Assembly (NCBI RefSeq): GCF_047511655.1 | Contig: NC_133398.1 | Coordinates: 49,977,638 to 50,041,637, forward strand | Source of the DNA: Castor canadensis | Taxonomy: Eukaryota > Chordata > Mammalia > Rodentia > Castoridae | Direction of reading: 5' to 3' | DNA: 64,000 nt | Part shown: one piece after another, positions 1 to 12,430 of the stretch | Layout of the letters: each line of letters begins with the position of its first letter | How positions within the stretch are numbered: position 1 is the stretch's first letter | Made by a program: the position numbers and the translations under genes | The notes under the pieces: model-generated | Databases searched by the model: none | The model's input: the letters and a program-made list of their open reading frames with translations, nothing else | Told to the model about the DNA's origin: nothing

Positions 1-352
1 GTGCTCTCGCTTTTATCATGTGCTCAAAGTCCAATCCCATTGTTGTGTTTGCCCTTGATCTAATGTCCACATATGAGGGAGAACATACGATTTTTGGTCT
101 TTTGGGCCAGGCTAACCACACTCAGAATGATGTTCTCTAATTCCATCCATTTACCAGCGAATGATAACATTTCACATAAAATTCCATTGTGTATAGATAC
201 CACATTTTCTTAATCCATTCGTCGGTGGTGGGGCATCTTGGCTGTTTCCATAACTTGGCTATTGTGACTAGTGCTGCAATAAACATGGGTGTGCAGGTGC
301 CTCTGGAGTAACCTGTGTCACAGTCTTTTGGGTATATCCCCAAGAGTAACAC
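1..352 (-). mobile_element. L1 3' portion, minus strand, cut by window edge
   Basis: Reverse-strand translation gives the end of L1 ORF2 (LLGIYPKDCDTGY, then KLWKQPRCPTTDEW), followed leftward by 3'UTR sequence also found at 31265-31640. The element's 3' end lies beyond base 1. The right edge near 352 is an abrupt 5' truncation. It sits in MTAP intron 4 on the gene's own strand. Confidence 0.85.
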
Positions 353-3300
353 CTCACTAGTAGCTAGTAGGGGAAATTCTCACTTTGCGCCAATGGCAAA
401 TATCTCAGTAGAAACCACTCCTACGCAAAATTTCCTCATGCACTGTTAAGTTCAAGCTTTAAAAATAGGGTGTATATGGGAAGCCTCTATCTGCAAGGCT
501 GATAAAGCAAAACCAGAACAAAAGCCAAGCAAATGCACAGTCATGCTTCTAAATTTGTCAAAGTTTCACCTTAGAATTTGGTTAGGCTTATACAGGGCCC
601 TTGCCAAGTCACAACAGGGAGGAGGCGTCACAAGTATCTGGCTTCGTAATATGCCTATCATTGCTGGGCAAAGAGGAAGCTACACCTTTAAAGACCCTTT
701 GTAGAAAGTACTGCTACAACCTGGAGAGGAAGTCACTGCAGACTCAATCAGCAAATAACCGACAAGGCAGTTCATGCAACTGTTCCCTGGGCAGTGAGGG
801 GCAAAGAGACACTGTGAAGACTAGAAGATGCCAGATAAAAGCACAAGTAAAGCACGAGGGACAAATGATCTGAAAGGCTCAAGTGGAGACTGAGAGCAGC
901 TGGGCTTTCAGAACGCCATCTTTATTCACATGGCAAAGCCAGTCTGGAGAAGGGAATCTATTTTGACTCTTTCATGAGGTATATTTTTCTCCCCTTTCAG
1001 AACACGATGCTTCAATTCCTCACAGGTGACTTGGTGATAGCCAGATGTCCCTCGCATATATAAGGGTATATACCACAGGAGAGAAACTCCAAAATTAAGA
1101 ATTTTGGGATGTATGCCCTGCTAGAGCTTTTTAAAACATAAATGGCCTGACAAGACTCTCTTAGGACAGATACAAGGTCTAATTTCCCCCCTGTCCAAAT
1201 GGAATGCTTAAAGATCACCAAGAAGTAGAACAAGTCCCAGTCCTAATTATGTTCTATCTCCAATGACTAAATAACTATAGCTCTTACAATGGGGACCTTC
1301 TACAGCAGGCAGCAGGAGGCATAGGTATCAAAGAAACCTACTGTGGACAAATTTCCTACTTTTGTACTTGATGTGAATTCCTATTTTCTTGTTTTTAATA
1401 TTTGCTTTGTGAAGAACATTTCACATGGAGCTCAGAACCTAGAGGAAGGGAAGAGTCAGGAAATCCCATCACTGAACAAAATGGAAAAATGGAAAGAATA
1501 CATTGTTTTAGTGTTTTCAGTTCTAAACTAAGACATATTTTGCTCTCCACAGCCATCCTAATCACAAAGGAAAGATGATTACTTTCCCTTTAAACACCAG
1601 GCATTTCCCTGCATGTTTGGAAAGATGTGGGAACTGAATCCACACTCCCAATTACACGTGGACCCAACTGCCCTCTCCCTCTGGTGTTTGCTTTCTTCAG
1701 GACAGTCACACTCAGGACCCCCTTCCTCATATCCAGACCTTTGACTTTTTACTGTCTGGAATGTAACATGAGAGGATAAAAAGATTTTCAGGAAAGAATG
1801 ACCTTATTTTCTGACAAAAGCATCTAACCTTGTTAGATTCCTTCAGAGCATATATTTCTAAAAAGAGCTCAAAATCAGACCCACTTCTCACTCTTCAATC
1901 TTAATGCCCTCTAAAGTATGTATGGTATGACTGATATGCAAGGTTGACTCTCCACCCCATGCTGGGCACTGAGAGAAGATAAAGTGACGTTGTGCTCTGT
2001 TATGCCATCCATAAAAATAGAATAGTCACACTACTCCACTCCAAATCCTTGTTATAAACTTATAGTAGAAAGAGTAAAACAATCCCTTTCCATTGGAGAC
2101 CAGTTTAAGATGAGGACTTTTTTTTTTTCTGAGATAATGTGCTAGCAAAGTTGTGGCTAGGGCAATGTGTGTGTTTCTCCATCAGCCCCTGAGATGATAC
2201 GCAAGCAGTACAGGGAAAAAAAATCCTGAAAGGAGACTGTACCGTTCAACCCTTCATGTTGAGGACAGAGCAGACATCAAGGTAGATGAGCGATCTGTCC
2301 GAGGTCAAACAGAGGCAAGATGAAACCTCCTGATGGAATGTTCACTGCCCTCACAGAAGGTTCTAGAATCCACTAGGCTCTGTGCAGAAGGTTCCAGTTA
2401 TGTGAAACAAACGGAGACTACGGTGTAGCGCTAAAATAGGTTAAACCTCCCCAATCACTCTTGAGGACAGCACCAAGTTAGTAATCTCAGGCACCTGCCT
2501 TAACACACATACATGCACACCAAAATCCACTTTAAGAAATGTGCTTTTAGTACTGCACACACAGGGCATTAACCACAAGGCAAAAAGTTCTCAATCTATT
2601 TTCCTCATGAGATGTTCAAACATACAAGCCCAACCCTAATTGACTGGAAGTTACAAGGCTCAACTGAGGGCTTCTAAACTGTCATTTAGAAGACGCTGGC
2701 TGGTAGAAATAAGATGCAAGTCACATATGTAACTTTGAAATTTCTAGTAGACACATTAAAAAAGTAAAAAAGAAACCAGTAAATTTAGCTTTACAGTCTT
2801 ATTAAACTTAATGTATCCAAAAATTTAATCACTGTAACATATAATCAATATAAAAGTTGCGATTTCATGACAAATTATATTTCCTGATGTTAACTATTGG
2901 AGTCTCCCAGACAACAGGCCCATACTCTCAATAATAGCACACAGAGAAGACTGGAAGATGGTAGATTAAAAAGACACTTAGCACTTTCCTGCATCTCTGT
3001 GTGACTGAAACAAAACAACAGATGTGTGGCTGCAGCAAGGAGGTTGTTATGGAAGGCACAGGAGTGCAACAGTAGATAGTCAGAGACCAGGTAAAACCCA
3101 GAAATACTGGACTTTAGAATTGTAAGAGAAACAGGGAGCCCTAATGTAGTGTGTGGTGGGGCAGTAGGGAAAGAAGACCTCCTGCAGTGGGGGGTTATAA
3201 ACAAAAGAGTGGGAAAGGTTCAGGAAAGCTACACCAATGCAGAATTCACACCAAGCCGCTGCTGAAGGTACTGACGGATGGCTCCTATCATCTTATTGCT

Positions 3301-3540
3301 GGGAGGATCAGAAGCCCCTGCACCTGTAGCTCAAGTCTCAATGGCCTCTCCTCCTTATTAGCTTGGTAGATGGCCACCCCGACAGCCAGTGTAGGCTGGC
3401 TTGTACACAAGTTCGCAAATACAAGTGTATGTAGTGGAAAGCATGCACTGTGGTACAGAGGGAAGTGGAAGGTGTTTCCATTCAAAAGCAGTGGTCTGAC
3501 CTCGGAGAGAAGAGCTGTGAAAGGAATTGGGTGGAGGAGT
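353..3540. other. MTAP intron 4, no gene recognised
   Basis: This is AT-rich non-coding sequence with scattered short ORFs of no recognisable family. A MIR-like scrap is visible near 2255-2335. The block at about 2690-2860 resembles an ancient interspersed repeat that I cannot name securely. The rest appears unique. Confidence 0.5.
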
Positions 3541-3735
3541 CTCAGTGAAAAGCATCACCAACAAACAATATTAAGCAGAAGAAAGAATATTAAGGCTTGA
3601 AGACAAGGTTGATAAATTATTACATTCAGACAGTTATTAAGAAGAAAAACACAACCACTATTTTTAGGACCTCTAAGACATAATTAAGAGAACAAACATG
3701 AATTTTTGGCATTGAAGAGGGAACAGAGATACAGA
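3541..3735 (+). mobile_element. L1 ORF1 fragment (old)
   Basis: The sequence is clearly related to 4880-5060. Both share the wording around 'aagcatcaccaa', 'agcagaagaaaga', 'ttacattcagacag' and 'attttggcat', with roughly three quarters identity. In the longer downstream copy this segment belongs to L1 ORF1, so this is a second, separate ORF1 fragment of the same old subfamily. All frames are broken. Confidence 0.6.
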
Positions 3736-4199
3736 CTAAATGCATAGACTGGGACAGAGAATGGCCTGGCCAGGGCTGGTAAGATCACTCAGTGCTACAG
3801 CCTGCCCACCCAGTGTATATTGCTTTGCTTGCCATTTCTACACACAGAAGCTCAGAGACATTACAGGACAAGTTGTTACTGCTTGGGCATTTCCCACACG
3901 CATGGGTGCACTAATGGACACCTTAGTTGTGAGGGGGGCACTCAAACAAGTGGCTCTCAGCAGGCAAGATTTCCTTCCCGGGTCAACATACAGAGCTTAC
4001 TGGCATGAACACAGTCATGCAACAGTCATTGTGTTAGCTCAGGTTGGCTGGCAGACAAGGCCTAGCAGGCAAGCAAGGAGGTACTCAGCCTCCACAGGTC
4101 ACCATCTGGTTTGACTTGTTTCACTAGATCTGAGAAGGAATACCACACACTGCCCCACCTATGCCCGAGCCTGGGAAAAATGTGCCTCCGTCTGCTCAG

Positions 4200-5560
4200 C
4201 AAGGAGGAATTTTTGTCTGTTTTGTTTCAGCTTGCTTTATTGTGTCTCCCTATTTTTCCTTGTATCTTCATCTGATAATCTTTTTATTTCTTATCTTTTT
4301 GTATTAATTTATTACTGGCTTTACCTTTATTAATTTTTAACTTCTTAGAATATTTTACATTACTTTTGCTGCTTTTTTTCCCCTGTTATTATTGGGGGTG
4401 TAATTGTTTTTATTTATACATCTGATTTGTTTTTGTGTTGTTACTGTGGATTGTTTTCTCCCAACTGAGTCATATTTGGGATTTAGCCCTCAAAAGAAGG
4501 CTTTTCACTTGGAAGACCTACATTTAAAAGGAAAGAGAGATCCACCCCAAGAGATAAGCAAATTTCAGCAAATACTTAAAATATGAAAAAATAAGGTGAT
4601 GTGGCTTCTCCAAAAAATTTTAATTCTTCAATAACTGAATCCAAAGATACAGAAGCAGATGAGATGCTGGACAAGGAATTCAAATGCCCAATTTCAGAAA
4701 TGACCCATGACTTCAAAGAGAACATATATGAACAGTTGAATGATGTAAGGAAGACAATGTAGGATATGGATAATAAATTTAGCAGAGATGGAGATTGTGG
4801 AAAATCAAACACAAAAAAATCGAAAAACAAACAGAAATATTGCAAATGGAAAAACTCAATAAAGCAAATAAAGCACTCAGTGGAAAGCATCACCAATAGA
4901 TCAAGCAGAAGAAAGACTATCAGGGTCTGAAGACAGGATGATGAGCTATTACATTCAGACAGCAATAAAAACTATGATCAGAACTTTGAGGACCCTGAGA
5001 AATGATTAAGCAATTAAGCATGATATTTTGGCATCAAAGTAGGAGCAGAGATAGAAATCTATTCAGTGAAGTCATTGCAGAAAATTTCCCAAATATAGGG
5101 AAAGATGAATATCCAGATTATTTAGAACCCTAAATACATATGACCAGAAAAGAACTTTTCCACATATTCTTATAATGACAAGAATATATAACAAAGAAAG
5201 AATTCTGAAAGCTTCAAGAAAGAGCTAAGTCACACAGGCAAACTTATCAGAATAACACACTTCTTAGCAGAAACCCTAAACATCAAGGAGGGAATGGAAC
5301 AATACATCCCAAGCCCTGAAAGACAATAACTGCCAGCCAAGATTACTATATCCAACAAAGTTACACTTTAAAATTGAAGGAAAAATGAAAGACTTTCTAT
5401 GATAAGCATAAGGTAAAGCAATTCATGACCACCAGCACTGCAGAAGACACTCAAAGGAAACAGCATTAAAGACTAATCAAGCATCTTTATTTTCTATCAC
5501 ATCTGCTGACCAAAGACCAACAAAGGCAATTATGTTTTTGAGTGTATATTTTTATATGAA
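4200..5560 (+). mobile_element. Old L1: 5'UTR tail and ORF1, decayed
   Basis: A T-rich 5'UTR tail (4200-4460) leads into ORF1-like sequence. Recognisable parts are the region rich in Glu/Lys codons (4590-4870), the stretch around 'gtcattgcagaaaatttccc' typical of the ORF1 RRM domain (about 5065-5085), and the C-terminal part whose wording matches 'ccaagattactatatcc' (5338-5354). There are many stops and indels. ORF2 is almost wholly missing, because the next L1 sequence at 5585 is already the end of ORF2. Confidence 0.75.
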
Positions 5561-5584
5561 ATGAATAAAAACTCATATTCTACT

Positions 5585-5905
5585 AAATTCTGAAGGAAAA
5601 AAAAAAAGAAAAAAATGCCAACAAATACATGAAAAAGTGTTCAACATCTTTAGCCATCAGGGAAATGAAAATCACAACTATGCTGAGATTCCAGCTCACC
5701 CCAATGAGAATGGCTATCATCATATAAACAAAAACAAATGCTATACAAACTACACTGCAATCTAGCCACACCACTTCTGGAGATACACACACACATATAC
5801 ATGTGCACGTATATGTATTTATACCTGAAAGGATCAAAGTCAGCATACATAAGCAATACCTGCGTACCCACATGTATTGTAGCACTATCACAATAGGTAA
5901 GTTAT
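5585..5905 (+). mobile_element. L1 ORF2 3' end, interrupted by URR1-like element
   Basis: The sequence reads as the C-terminal end of L1 ORF2, starting with the segment that in other copies encodes H-M-K-K-C and continuing to 'agcactatcacaatag'. It breaks off at about 5905 and resumes at about 6244, with a DNA-transposon-like element in between. Confidence 0.75.
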
Positions 5906-6243
5906 AGACTCATGGTAGATTAAGACAAAATACCTGAGCAAAACAACTTAAGGGAGGAAAGATTTAATTTGGCTTATGGTGTCACAGGTTTTAGTCCATC
6001 ATGGTGGGTAGGGTGTGGCAAAAGTGAGCAGCTCAAATGTTAGCCAGGAAGTCAAGGGAGAGAAAATGTCTCTCATAGCAGGCCTTCTCCTTTTCCCCCT
6101 TTTGTTCTGTCAGGATGTTCTGTAAGGACGGTGCAACTCACATTCAGAGTGGGTCTCCCCGCTTAGTTACTCCTTTCTGGAAACATCCACATATACACTC
6201 AGAAGAGTTCTTATCAAGACAACAATCAAGATTAACCATCACA
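5906..6243 (+). mobile_element. URR1-like hAT non-autonomous DNA transposon
   Basis: The opening 'agacaaaatacctgagcaaaacaacttaaggg', the central 'agtccatcatggtggg' and the end 'aagattaaccatcaca' follow the pattern of the rodent URR1 family. The flanks are the two halves of an L1 ORF2 end, so it inserted into an existing L1. Exact terminal repeats and an 8-bp duplication were not resolved. Family assignment is from memory. Confidence 0.6.
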
Positions 6244-6560
6244 AATGGATGAAGAAAGTGTTGTATACACATGGAGTATTCAGTCACAAAGAAGACATTT
6301 TTTTTACTTTTAAGAAAATGGACAGAACTAGAGATACTTATGTTAAGTAAGCTAGACTTAGAAAGACAACTACTGAAATGTTTTCTCTCATATGTGAAAT
6401 GCAGATTAAAAAAAAGATGAAAGTAGAACGGGGACATTAGAATGGAGGAAGGGGATGGGGAGGGGTATAAGGGAATGAATATGATCAATGTACACTATAT
6501 GCATCCAAGAAAATGTCACAATGAAACCCATTACTTTGTACAATTAATACACACTAAAAA
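6244..6560 (+). mobile_element. L1 3' end, continuation after URR1
   Basis: This starts at 'aaatggatgaagaaag', exactly the text that follows the break at 5905 in intact L1 copies. It runs through the ORF2 end and a purine-rich 3'UTR to an A-rich tail near 6555. Confidence 0.75.
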
Positions 6561-6652
6561 AAATAATATCACCCAGTTATAGAGCAGGCAACACATTCTA
6601 GATTCTGTCAAAGGCACTTGTTAGAGATTTTGAACTTTCAAGGAAACATCAA

Positions 6653-6737
6653 GGTGGAGTGGCTGAAGTGTTAAAAGTGCCTTCCTAGCAAGTGTGAGGC
6701 CCCAAGTTCAAACCCCAGTGCTGCCAAAAAAAAAAGG
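6653..6737 (+). repeat. ID-type SINE
   Basis: This is a tRNA-like head ('ggtggagtggctgaagtg', then 'cctagcaagtgtgaggcccc') with the B-box-like 'gttcaaaccccagt', ending in an A tail of 10. It contains a few substitutions. Pol III type, about 75 bp plus tail. Confidence 0.85.
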
Positions 6738-7604
6738 GAAACATCAAAGAGGCAGATTATCCACACAGCTCATAAAATAAAAAAAGACACCAGAAGACTG
6801 TAAGGTTACATGGCTAAGTATTGCCAAGATAGAATGAAACCAGATCTGATGGAAACACCTTTTCTCTTTCTAGTTTCTGGCTAACTGCATTCTTTAAAGT
6901 GTCACTATATAAAGCACCTACATTTTACTACATGTGACAGAAAGGACTGGGAAATGCAACAGTGCACAGTTATACCACTTAAGTAACAAATTAATCCCAA
7001 ATTCAGTGCCCAATTCAGACTTTTCTTTTCATACTGATTTATAACTTTGTAAATCTGGATCATCCTGAATGTGGAGACATAAATTGTTCTTATTGATTAT
7101 ATCACAATCATTTTCTGAAGTTATTACTTCCAAACACTTGGACTTTGACATCCTTAGAGATTTTGATTAAGATGTCTTCTAAAAATGCCATCCTGTCCCT
7201 CCTTTCAAATGAAATTCTGACCAAACAGCTATGGGCCAGGCACTCCTGTGGGTGCATGAACATTTTCATACGGTTTCATTCCACCAGGAAAGTTAAGAAT
7301 GCTTCTAATGGAATAAAAATTATAATGAATCCCTAAGGGATGACAGCAGTGGATTAGATAACCCACCTCAATGCAGGAGATGCCTTTAGATGTGGTAAGC
7401 TCAGAGGTAACAGCTAGGAAGGACAGGGTGGAGTGACTGAAAAGGGCTGTAAAAGGAAACACCAAATGGGACACCTCCTGCCCCATTCTGGTCCCCTCTG
7501 ACCCAAGAGATTCCTGTCTCTACCCAGGGCACTCTGGGAGGTGGTTATTTCCACCAGGAATAGGATAAGGAGTGGTCCTAGGAGACTACCTTGTGATTTA
7601 AAAA

Positions 7605-7700
7605 AAATATTTGTTTATTTACTTTTTTGGTGCTAGGGACTAGATCCAGGGTTTCACACATTAGGCAAACACTCTACCATTGAGCTACACTCCTAGCCCC
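7605..7700 (-). repeat. ID-type SINE, minus strand
   Basis: The reverse complement starts 'ggggctaggagtgtagctca', runs 'tggtagagtgtttgcctaat' and ends with an A-rich tail (7605-7625 on the plus strand). Its head resembles the squirrel-type ID more than the beaver-type copies elsewhere. Confidence 0.8.
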
Positions 7701-8194
7701 TCAATTACTTCTACATGCAGAAAAGGCCCTGAAACTTGGCAGCCATTGTTGTTTGATTTTTTTTTTTTTTTTGACTCTGGAACATTATATAATAGTAGTG
7801 CAATGAAGTAACAAAAACAACTCTAGGCACCTGATCGATCTTAACTCTGTAAGAATTAGACATCATTAGGCCCTGATAGGATACAGAAGGTAGGATTCTT
7901 GCCAAGAATTCGCAATTGGTTTCAATCAGGCCTCCACAGTTAGATTTTAGTTTGCAGCAAACACAAGGGACAGGGAAGATAATAAATGACTCAATAATAC
8001 AATCAGTAAAATCCAGAATGTGGGACAATACAAGACAAAAGGGAAAATGAAGATGGAGACCTCTAGACAAGAAGGCACATGTGTGTAATGAGTGGACATT
8101 CTCTGGGCCCTTTCTGAAAAAACTCAACTATGCAAAAAAGAAGTTTGTAAGATAAAAGTGAAAAGGAGAGCATGGTCTAGATAAGAAAGTATTA

Positions 8195-9165
8195 ATGTAT
8201 GATCTTTTTAAAAAAGTGGTATACAAGCTTAAAAATTCCTGCAAAATAAAGGGATGATCTATGGATTAGAAAAAAGTATTTGCAAACTATATATCTGGCT
8301 AATATCTGAAATATATAGGGAATGCAACAGCAATAGCCCAATTAAAAATAATAGCAAAAAAAAAAGGTCCCTCAAAAGATATTCTTCAAGATACAACCAG
8401 CCAAAACACATTAAAAATGGTCATTCTCTTAGCCATCAGGGAAATGCAAATTAAAGTTAAAATTAGACAGTATCTTACATCTGTTAGAATGACTTATGAA
8501 AAAGAGAAGAGATAGTTCTAGTGAGGATATGGAGAAAAGGGAGCTCCTGCACACTCTTGGTGGGAATGTAAATTAGTATAGTCATTCTGGAAAACTGTAG
8601 AGAAGTTCCTCAGAAAACTTAAAATATAACATACCGTATGATTCAGCAACCCTACTTATGGGCCTATTCCAAAGGAAATGAAATGAGCATGTTGAAACAT
8701 ACCCACATGTATGGTGGCACTATTCACAATAGTGAACATACGAAATTAATGTAGGTGTCATCAGGGATGAATGGATAGAGAAATGTGTATATAGACAAAA
8801 TGGAATACTATTCAACCATAAAAAGACAACTGTCATTGTGACTAAATGAATTGTGACAAAATGGAGGACATTTTGCTAAGTGCGATAAGCTAGACACAGA
8901 AAGACAAATAGTGCATGACCTCACTTATGTGTGGAATCTGACAGTCAAAGAAGTATTGTGATTATAGGAAATAATAATATAGTATATATTTCAAAATTGC
9001 TAAAAAAGTAAAAATCAATTGTTCTCATCACCAAAATTATTAAGTATCTGAGGTCTTTATGTTAATTAGCTGAATTGTTAATCATTGTGCAATGCATATA
9101 TACATCAAAATACCAAACTGTACTCACTGATGTATAAAACTATTATTTGTCAATTAAATGTAAAA
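8195..9165 (+). mobile_element. Old L1 3' end
   Basis: ORF2 C-terminal sequence is recognisable at 'gccatcagggaaatgcaaatt' (8433-8453), followed by the Cys-region equivalent ('ctcttggtgggaatg', 8554-8568) and the ORF2 end. The 3'UTR closes near 9165 with 'tcaattaaatgtaaaaag'. There are multiple stops. The orientation is opposite to MTAP. The element ends about 130 bp from exon 4. Confidence 0.75.
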
Positions 9166-9297
9166 AGTAAAAGTCCCATAATAAAAGGTTTAAAGGGAGT
9201 TTGTGCCCTGCCCTCCCCTTCTCCCTGGGGTTCCCACACGTTGTCCATCTGAGCTGGGAGATGGACAGAGCCTAACACACTTTAAGTGACTGCTCAC

Positions 9298-9465
9298 CTG
9301 TCAATGAACTGATCAATAATGACGATGTCACCAGGCTGGATCTCCTCCCTCAGAGAGCCGCAAGCTGTGGTCACTATGACATGTGTACAGCCCTCTTCCT
9401 TCAAAGCCCAGATGTTTGCCTGGTAGTTGACTTTTGAAGGCATGATGGTGTGCTGCCTTCCATGT
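9298..9465 (-). CDS. MTAP: MTAP exon 4
   Basis: The exon is 168 nt. It completes Arg60 and encodes residues 61 to about 115, from [15 protein letters not shown] to [11 protein letters not shown], then ends after two bases of the next Arg codon. It carries His61 and the TTACG segment with Thr93/Ala94, part of the nucleoside/phosphate pocket of the purine nucleoside phosphorylase family. The acceptor AG is at 9467-9466 behind a pyrimidine-rich tract, and the donor GTGAGC starts at 9297. There are no disruptions. The following exons (about residue 117 to the C-terminus) were looked for and not found between 1 and 9297, so intron 4 runs off the left edge. Confidence 0.97.
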
Positions 9466-9957
9466 CTAAGGAGAAGAGAATGAAATGGTAGAAAAGCGTT
9501 CAGGGCATTTTAATATTGTTAGAAAAGAAAGCTAATCTATAGCCATGTTTCCCAACTTTTTCCATCAAAAGCATTTTTACTATCAGAGGAAGAATGAGAA
9601 GAGGTCAGGCAATAACCAATCAAGCATTTCATCTTAAAATGTAGGTCAGTTTTACATTCCACCTATGTATTTTCCTATCAAGTGAAGGCAATACTTCACT
9701 GAGAAGTCACACTCCAGAAAGACATACTGTGTTTGTCTTATGGGACACAAACACCTCAGAGTAAAACATTTGGTTTCATATATTCCATTATACAAGAAAC
9801 AAAAGGCAGCAATGAAACAAAGTAGAAATAGAAAATCAAGTTCCCCAATAAATCTCTTCATTCCTTTCTGCTGACCATCTGAATAAGCTAATGAAAACAT
9901 CTAAAATATGAATTTCCAGTTATTAGGGTGACAGCCACAGTTTTGTCCAAGAACCAC

Positions 9958-10345
9958 TATTATGGGCTAAACTATGGCTCATAAGGATTCATATGTTGAT
10001 GTGATCTCCACCTGTACCTCAGAATATGACTGTATTTGCAGTCAGGGTTTTTCCAGAGGCAATTAAGCTAAAATGAGGTTATTACCATGGACTGGTATGC
10101 TTGTAAGAAGGGGAAAATTGGACAAAGACATGTACAGAAGGAAGAGGATGTGAAAACAGAGAGTACAAGCTAAGAGAGGCATGGAATTGACCCCTCACTA
10201 CTCTCAGAAGGAACCACTTCTACCAACACCTTAATTTCAGAATTCTAGCCAGAATGGTGAGAAAACTGTATTTCTGATATTTAGGCAGCCAGTCTGTGGC
10301 ACTGTTAGGGTAGCTCCGCAAACTAATACAGCCATTTAAAATACT
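9958..10345 (+). mobile_element. MaLR-type (MLT1-like) LTR
   Basis: The typical order is present: start 'tatgggctaaactatgg', 'attcatatgttgatgtgatc', 'gcttgtaagaagggg', and an end with 'ggcagccagtctgtggcact' leading to 'aactaatacagcc'. It is old and has no internal retroviral sequence. Confidence 0.7.
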
Positions 10346-10419
10346 TAAAGTACTTAAAATAAAATCCAACTGTGGACCTAATATCATTTGGGCCCAGCTT
10401 ATGAATGCAACCCTGACTC

Positions 10420-10660
10420 TTACCTTTATTTATTCCAATTAGTGTTCACTGGCCTTGCTGCTCTTCCATGCTCATTCTTGAGCAGGCTTCTGACCCTCTT
10501 TAGGTCTCAGTTCCTAGAGATGCCTTCCACAACCACTGCCTCTAAGTCATGTCATTATCCCTCGAATTTATTTTTATTTCTAGCACTTCTCAGAAACTTA
10601 AACTATGTATGTTCTTTTGGTGGTCACCTTTCCACCAAGAATAAATTCTGAGGGTGATGT
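10420..10660. repeat. L2-like fragment
   Basis: The wording 'tttaggtctcagttcctaga', 'gccttccacaaccactgcc' recalls the LINE-2 3' region that is common in mammals. It is heavily diverged and the orientation is not assigned. Confidence 0.4.
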
Positions 10661-10989
10661 CCTTGGTCAGTCTTTCTCACTGGCACCTAGAATAGGACAC
10701 TTGCCATGTAAGAGATTAGATCTGTAGGACAAACAAACATGTTTGCTTAAAACTCTTTCTTCACTTGGAACACACAAGTGCACACACACACACACCCAGA
10801 AAAACTCCAGTGAAGAGCCAATGAAGGGAACTAAATTTCCAAAATAATTTTTGAAATGCACATGTGTTACATGGCATTCTTATACACAAATGGGCAGTAT
10901 TTTATAACCTGTGGTGCTTGAAAAACTAACACATGTGATGTGCTACCACAGAAAAGCAGTGTCAAGAGTCCTGCTTCCCTTACATGTGG

Positions 10990-11078
10990 ACTGGAGGCAT
11001 GGCTTGAACAGCAGAGCACCTGTCTAGCAAGTGTGGGAGCTAAATTCAAACCTCAGTACTGCAAAGCAACCCCCACCA
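10990..11078 (+). repeat. ID-type SINE
   Basis: 'ggaggcatggcttgaacagc' then 'cctgtctagcaagtgtggg' and 'aaattcaaacctcagtactg' give a degenerate beaver-like ID unit, followed by a C/A-rich tail. Confidence 0.75.
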
Positions 11079-11354
11079 CCCAAAACCTTTCCTTTACATG
11101 CAGAAACATGTATAGAAGCAAAAAACAACACACCAAACTTTACCTTATCCAATGGTGAGTAAGTGTGGGCTTTGTTTGGCCTTATATATTTATTTATTTT
11201 TGGAGAAAACATTTAGGATCTGTTATTCATAAGTATAAATTTGAGTATCTACACATTTATATATTTAATATTAATACTCTGCAGCCATATTTAGAAAAAA
11301 AAAGACTAGAAGTAAATATATCCAAACATTAAAAAGAAAAAAAGAGAATTTTGG

Positions 11355-11470
11355 GATTTGGATTATAACTGGTTTCAAAGCTCTGCCATGTGCTAGCTCT
11401 AAGGCCTTACCAAAGTCACTCAACTCTCTGAGTCCAGTTTTTTTCATCTGTAAAATAGATAATGAAATAT
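11355..11470 (+). repeat. MIR fragment
   Basis: 'ccatgtgctagctctaagg', 'gtcactcaactctctgagt' and 'catctgtaaaatagataatg' follow the MIR core and 3' side. Confidence 0.6.
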
Positions 11471-11710
11471 ATCTCTTTATATAAGGTTAGTAAATGTCTC
11501 TTGTTTATATTTTTGAAGACTTTAGTAGACTTTTCTGAACAGAAGTATTGAATGCATCAGCATAACTGCAGACAAACAGAGTTTGTCAGATGATCTCTCA
11601 AAAGGTGGGGGAACCAACAATGACAAAATGGCACATATGTTTTTCTGAGGCTAGTCTCCAAAACTCTGATTAGATTTTCCAAAAGAAATTAAACAACCAA
11701 AAGCAGTTCA

Positions 11711-11803
11711 AGGGCTGGGTGTGTGGCTGAAGTGACAGAGCACCTGCCTAGCAATCATGAGGCTTTGAGTTCAAACCCCAGTATTGTCACCGGGAGGAAA
11801 AAA
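11711..11803 (+). repeat. ID-type SINE
   Basis: 'gggctgggtgtgtggctgaa', 'agagcacctgcctagcaatc' and 'gagttcaaaccccagtattg' are an almost complete unit with a short A tail interrupted by 'ccggg'. Confidence 0.85.
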
Positions 11804-12054
11804 TAGCTCAGAAACACTACATTAACAGGTCAAATATCTCAGTCTGACCTTTCATTTCAGTAGTATAAATCTTCAGCACTGAGCCAAATCACCGTTTCCT
11901 CCTATAGTTTGGAAAAAATTAAGTGATACTACTCTAGCAATGACTACAGACTAACAAATCTACCCTGGGTGAAGATCTAAAATGAAAATTTAGTTGTGTT
12001 AGCTCCCAAGAATCCACTCCTATTTTAAAAAATGTAGAGGCAAGCAGACTTTTC

Positions 12055-12430
12055 TAAGATCCTTGTTTTCATGCCCTCCATAACTCCTTCCTCTTCAGTG
12101 TGGATGGACCTGAAACTCACACTCAGTCATCAGCTTGGGATGCTCAGAGAGTCTCCTAGCCTTCTAGGGGCAAGCTGTTATGGCACCACCTGCTGCTGTG
12201 ATGTTGCAGGGAACGTGGACAGTTTCTAGAACTGACTTTCCTTTTACAACTGCCAGGAACTGAATTCTGAAAACAACCACAGGGCTCCAAAAAACTCTTC
12301 ATGTGTGACCTTGTGAGTCCCAAGCAGATAACCCACCAGTCTTCTGACTCACAGTAACTGAAATGTGTGCTGTTTTAAGCTGCTATACTTGGCTAATTTG
12401 TGACACAATGTAAAACTAATGCATGTAGTG
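12055..12430 (+). mobile_element. MLT1-like LTR (old)
   Basis: The 3' end 'ctgttttaagctgctatact' followed by 'gtgacacaatgtaaaactaatg' is the standard MLT1 ending. The body has the 'cagtcttctgactcacagt' segment. The 5' limit is uncertain. Confidence 0.55.

Noticed and set aside
3740..4114. Open frame of 124 codons on the plus strand
   Set aside because: No recognisable domain, no splice context or promoter, and an overlapping frame is also open. Kept only as a note in a finding.
1..9297. Search for MTAP exon 5 and later exons
   Set aside because: No text matching the expected continuation (the residues after QFIDR) was found on the minus strand, so those exons are taken to lie outside the window.
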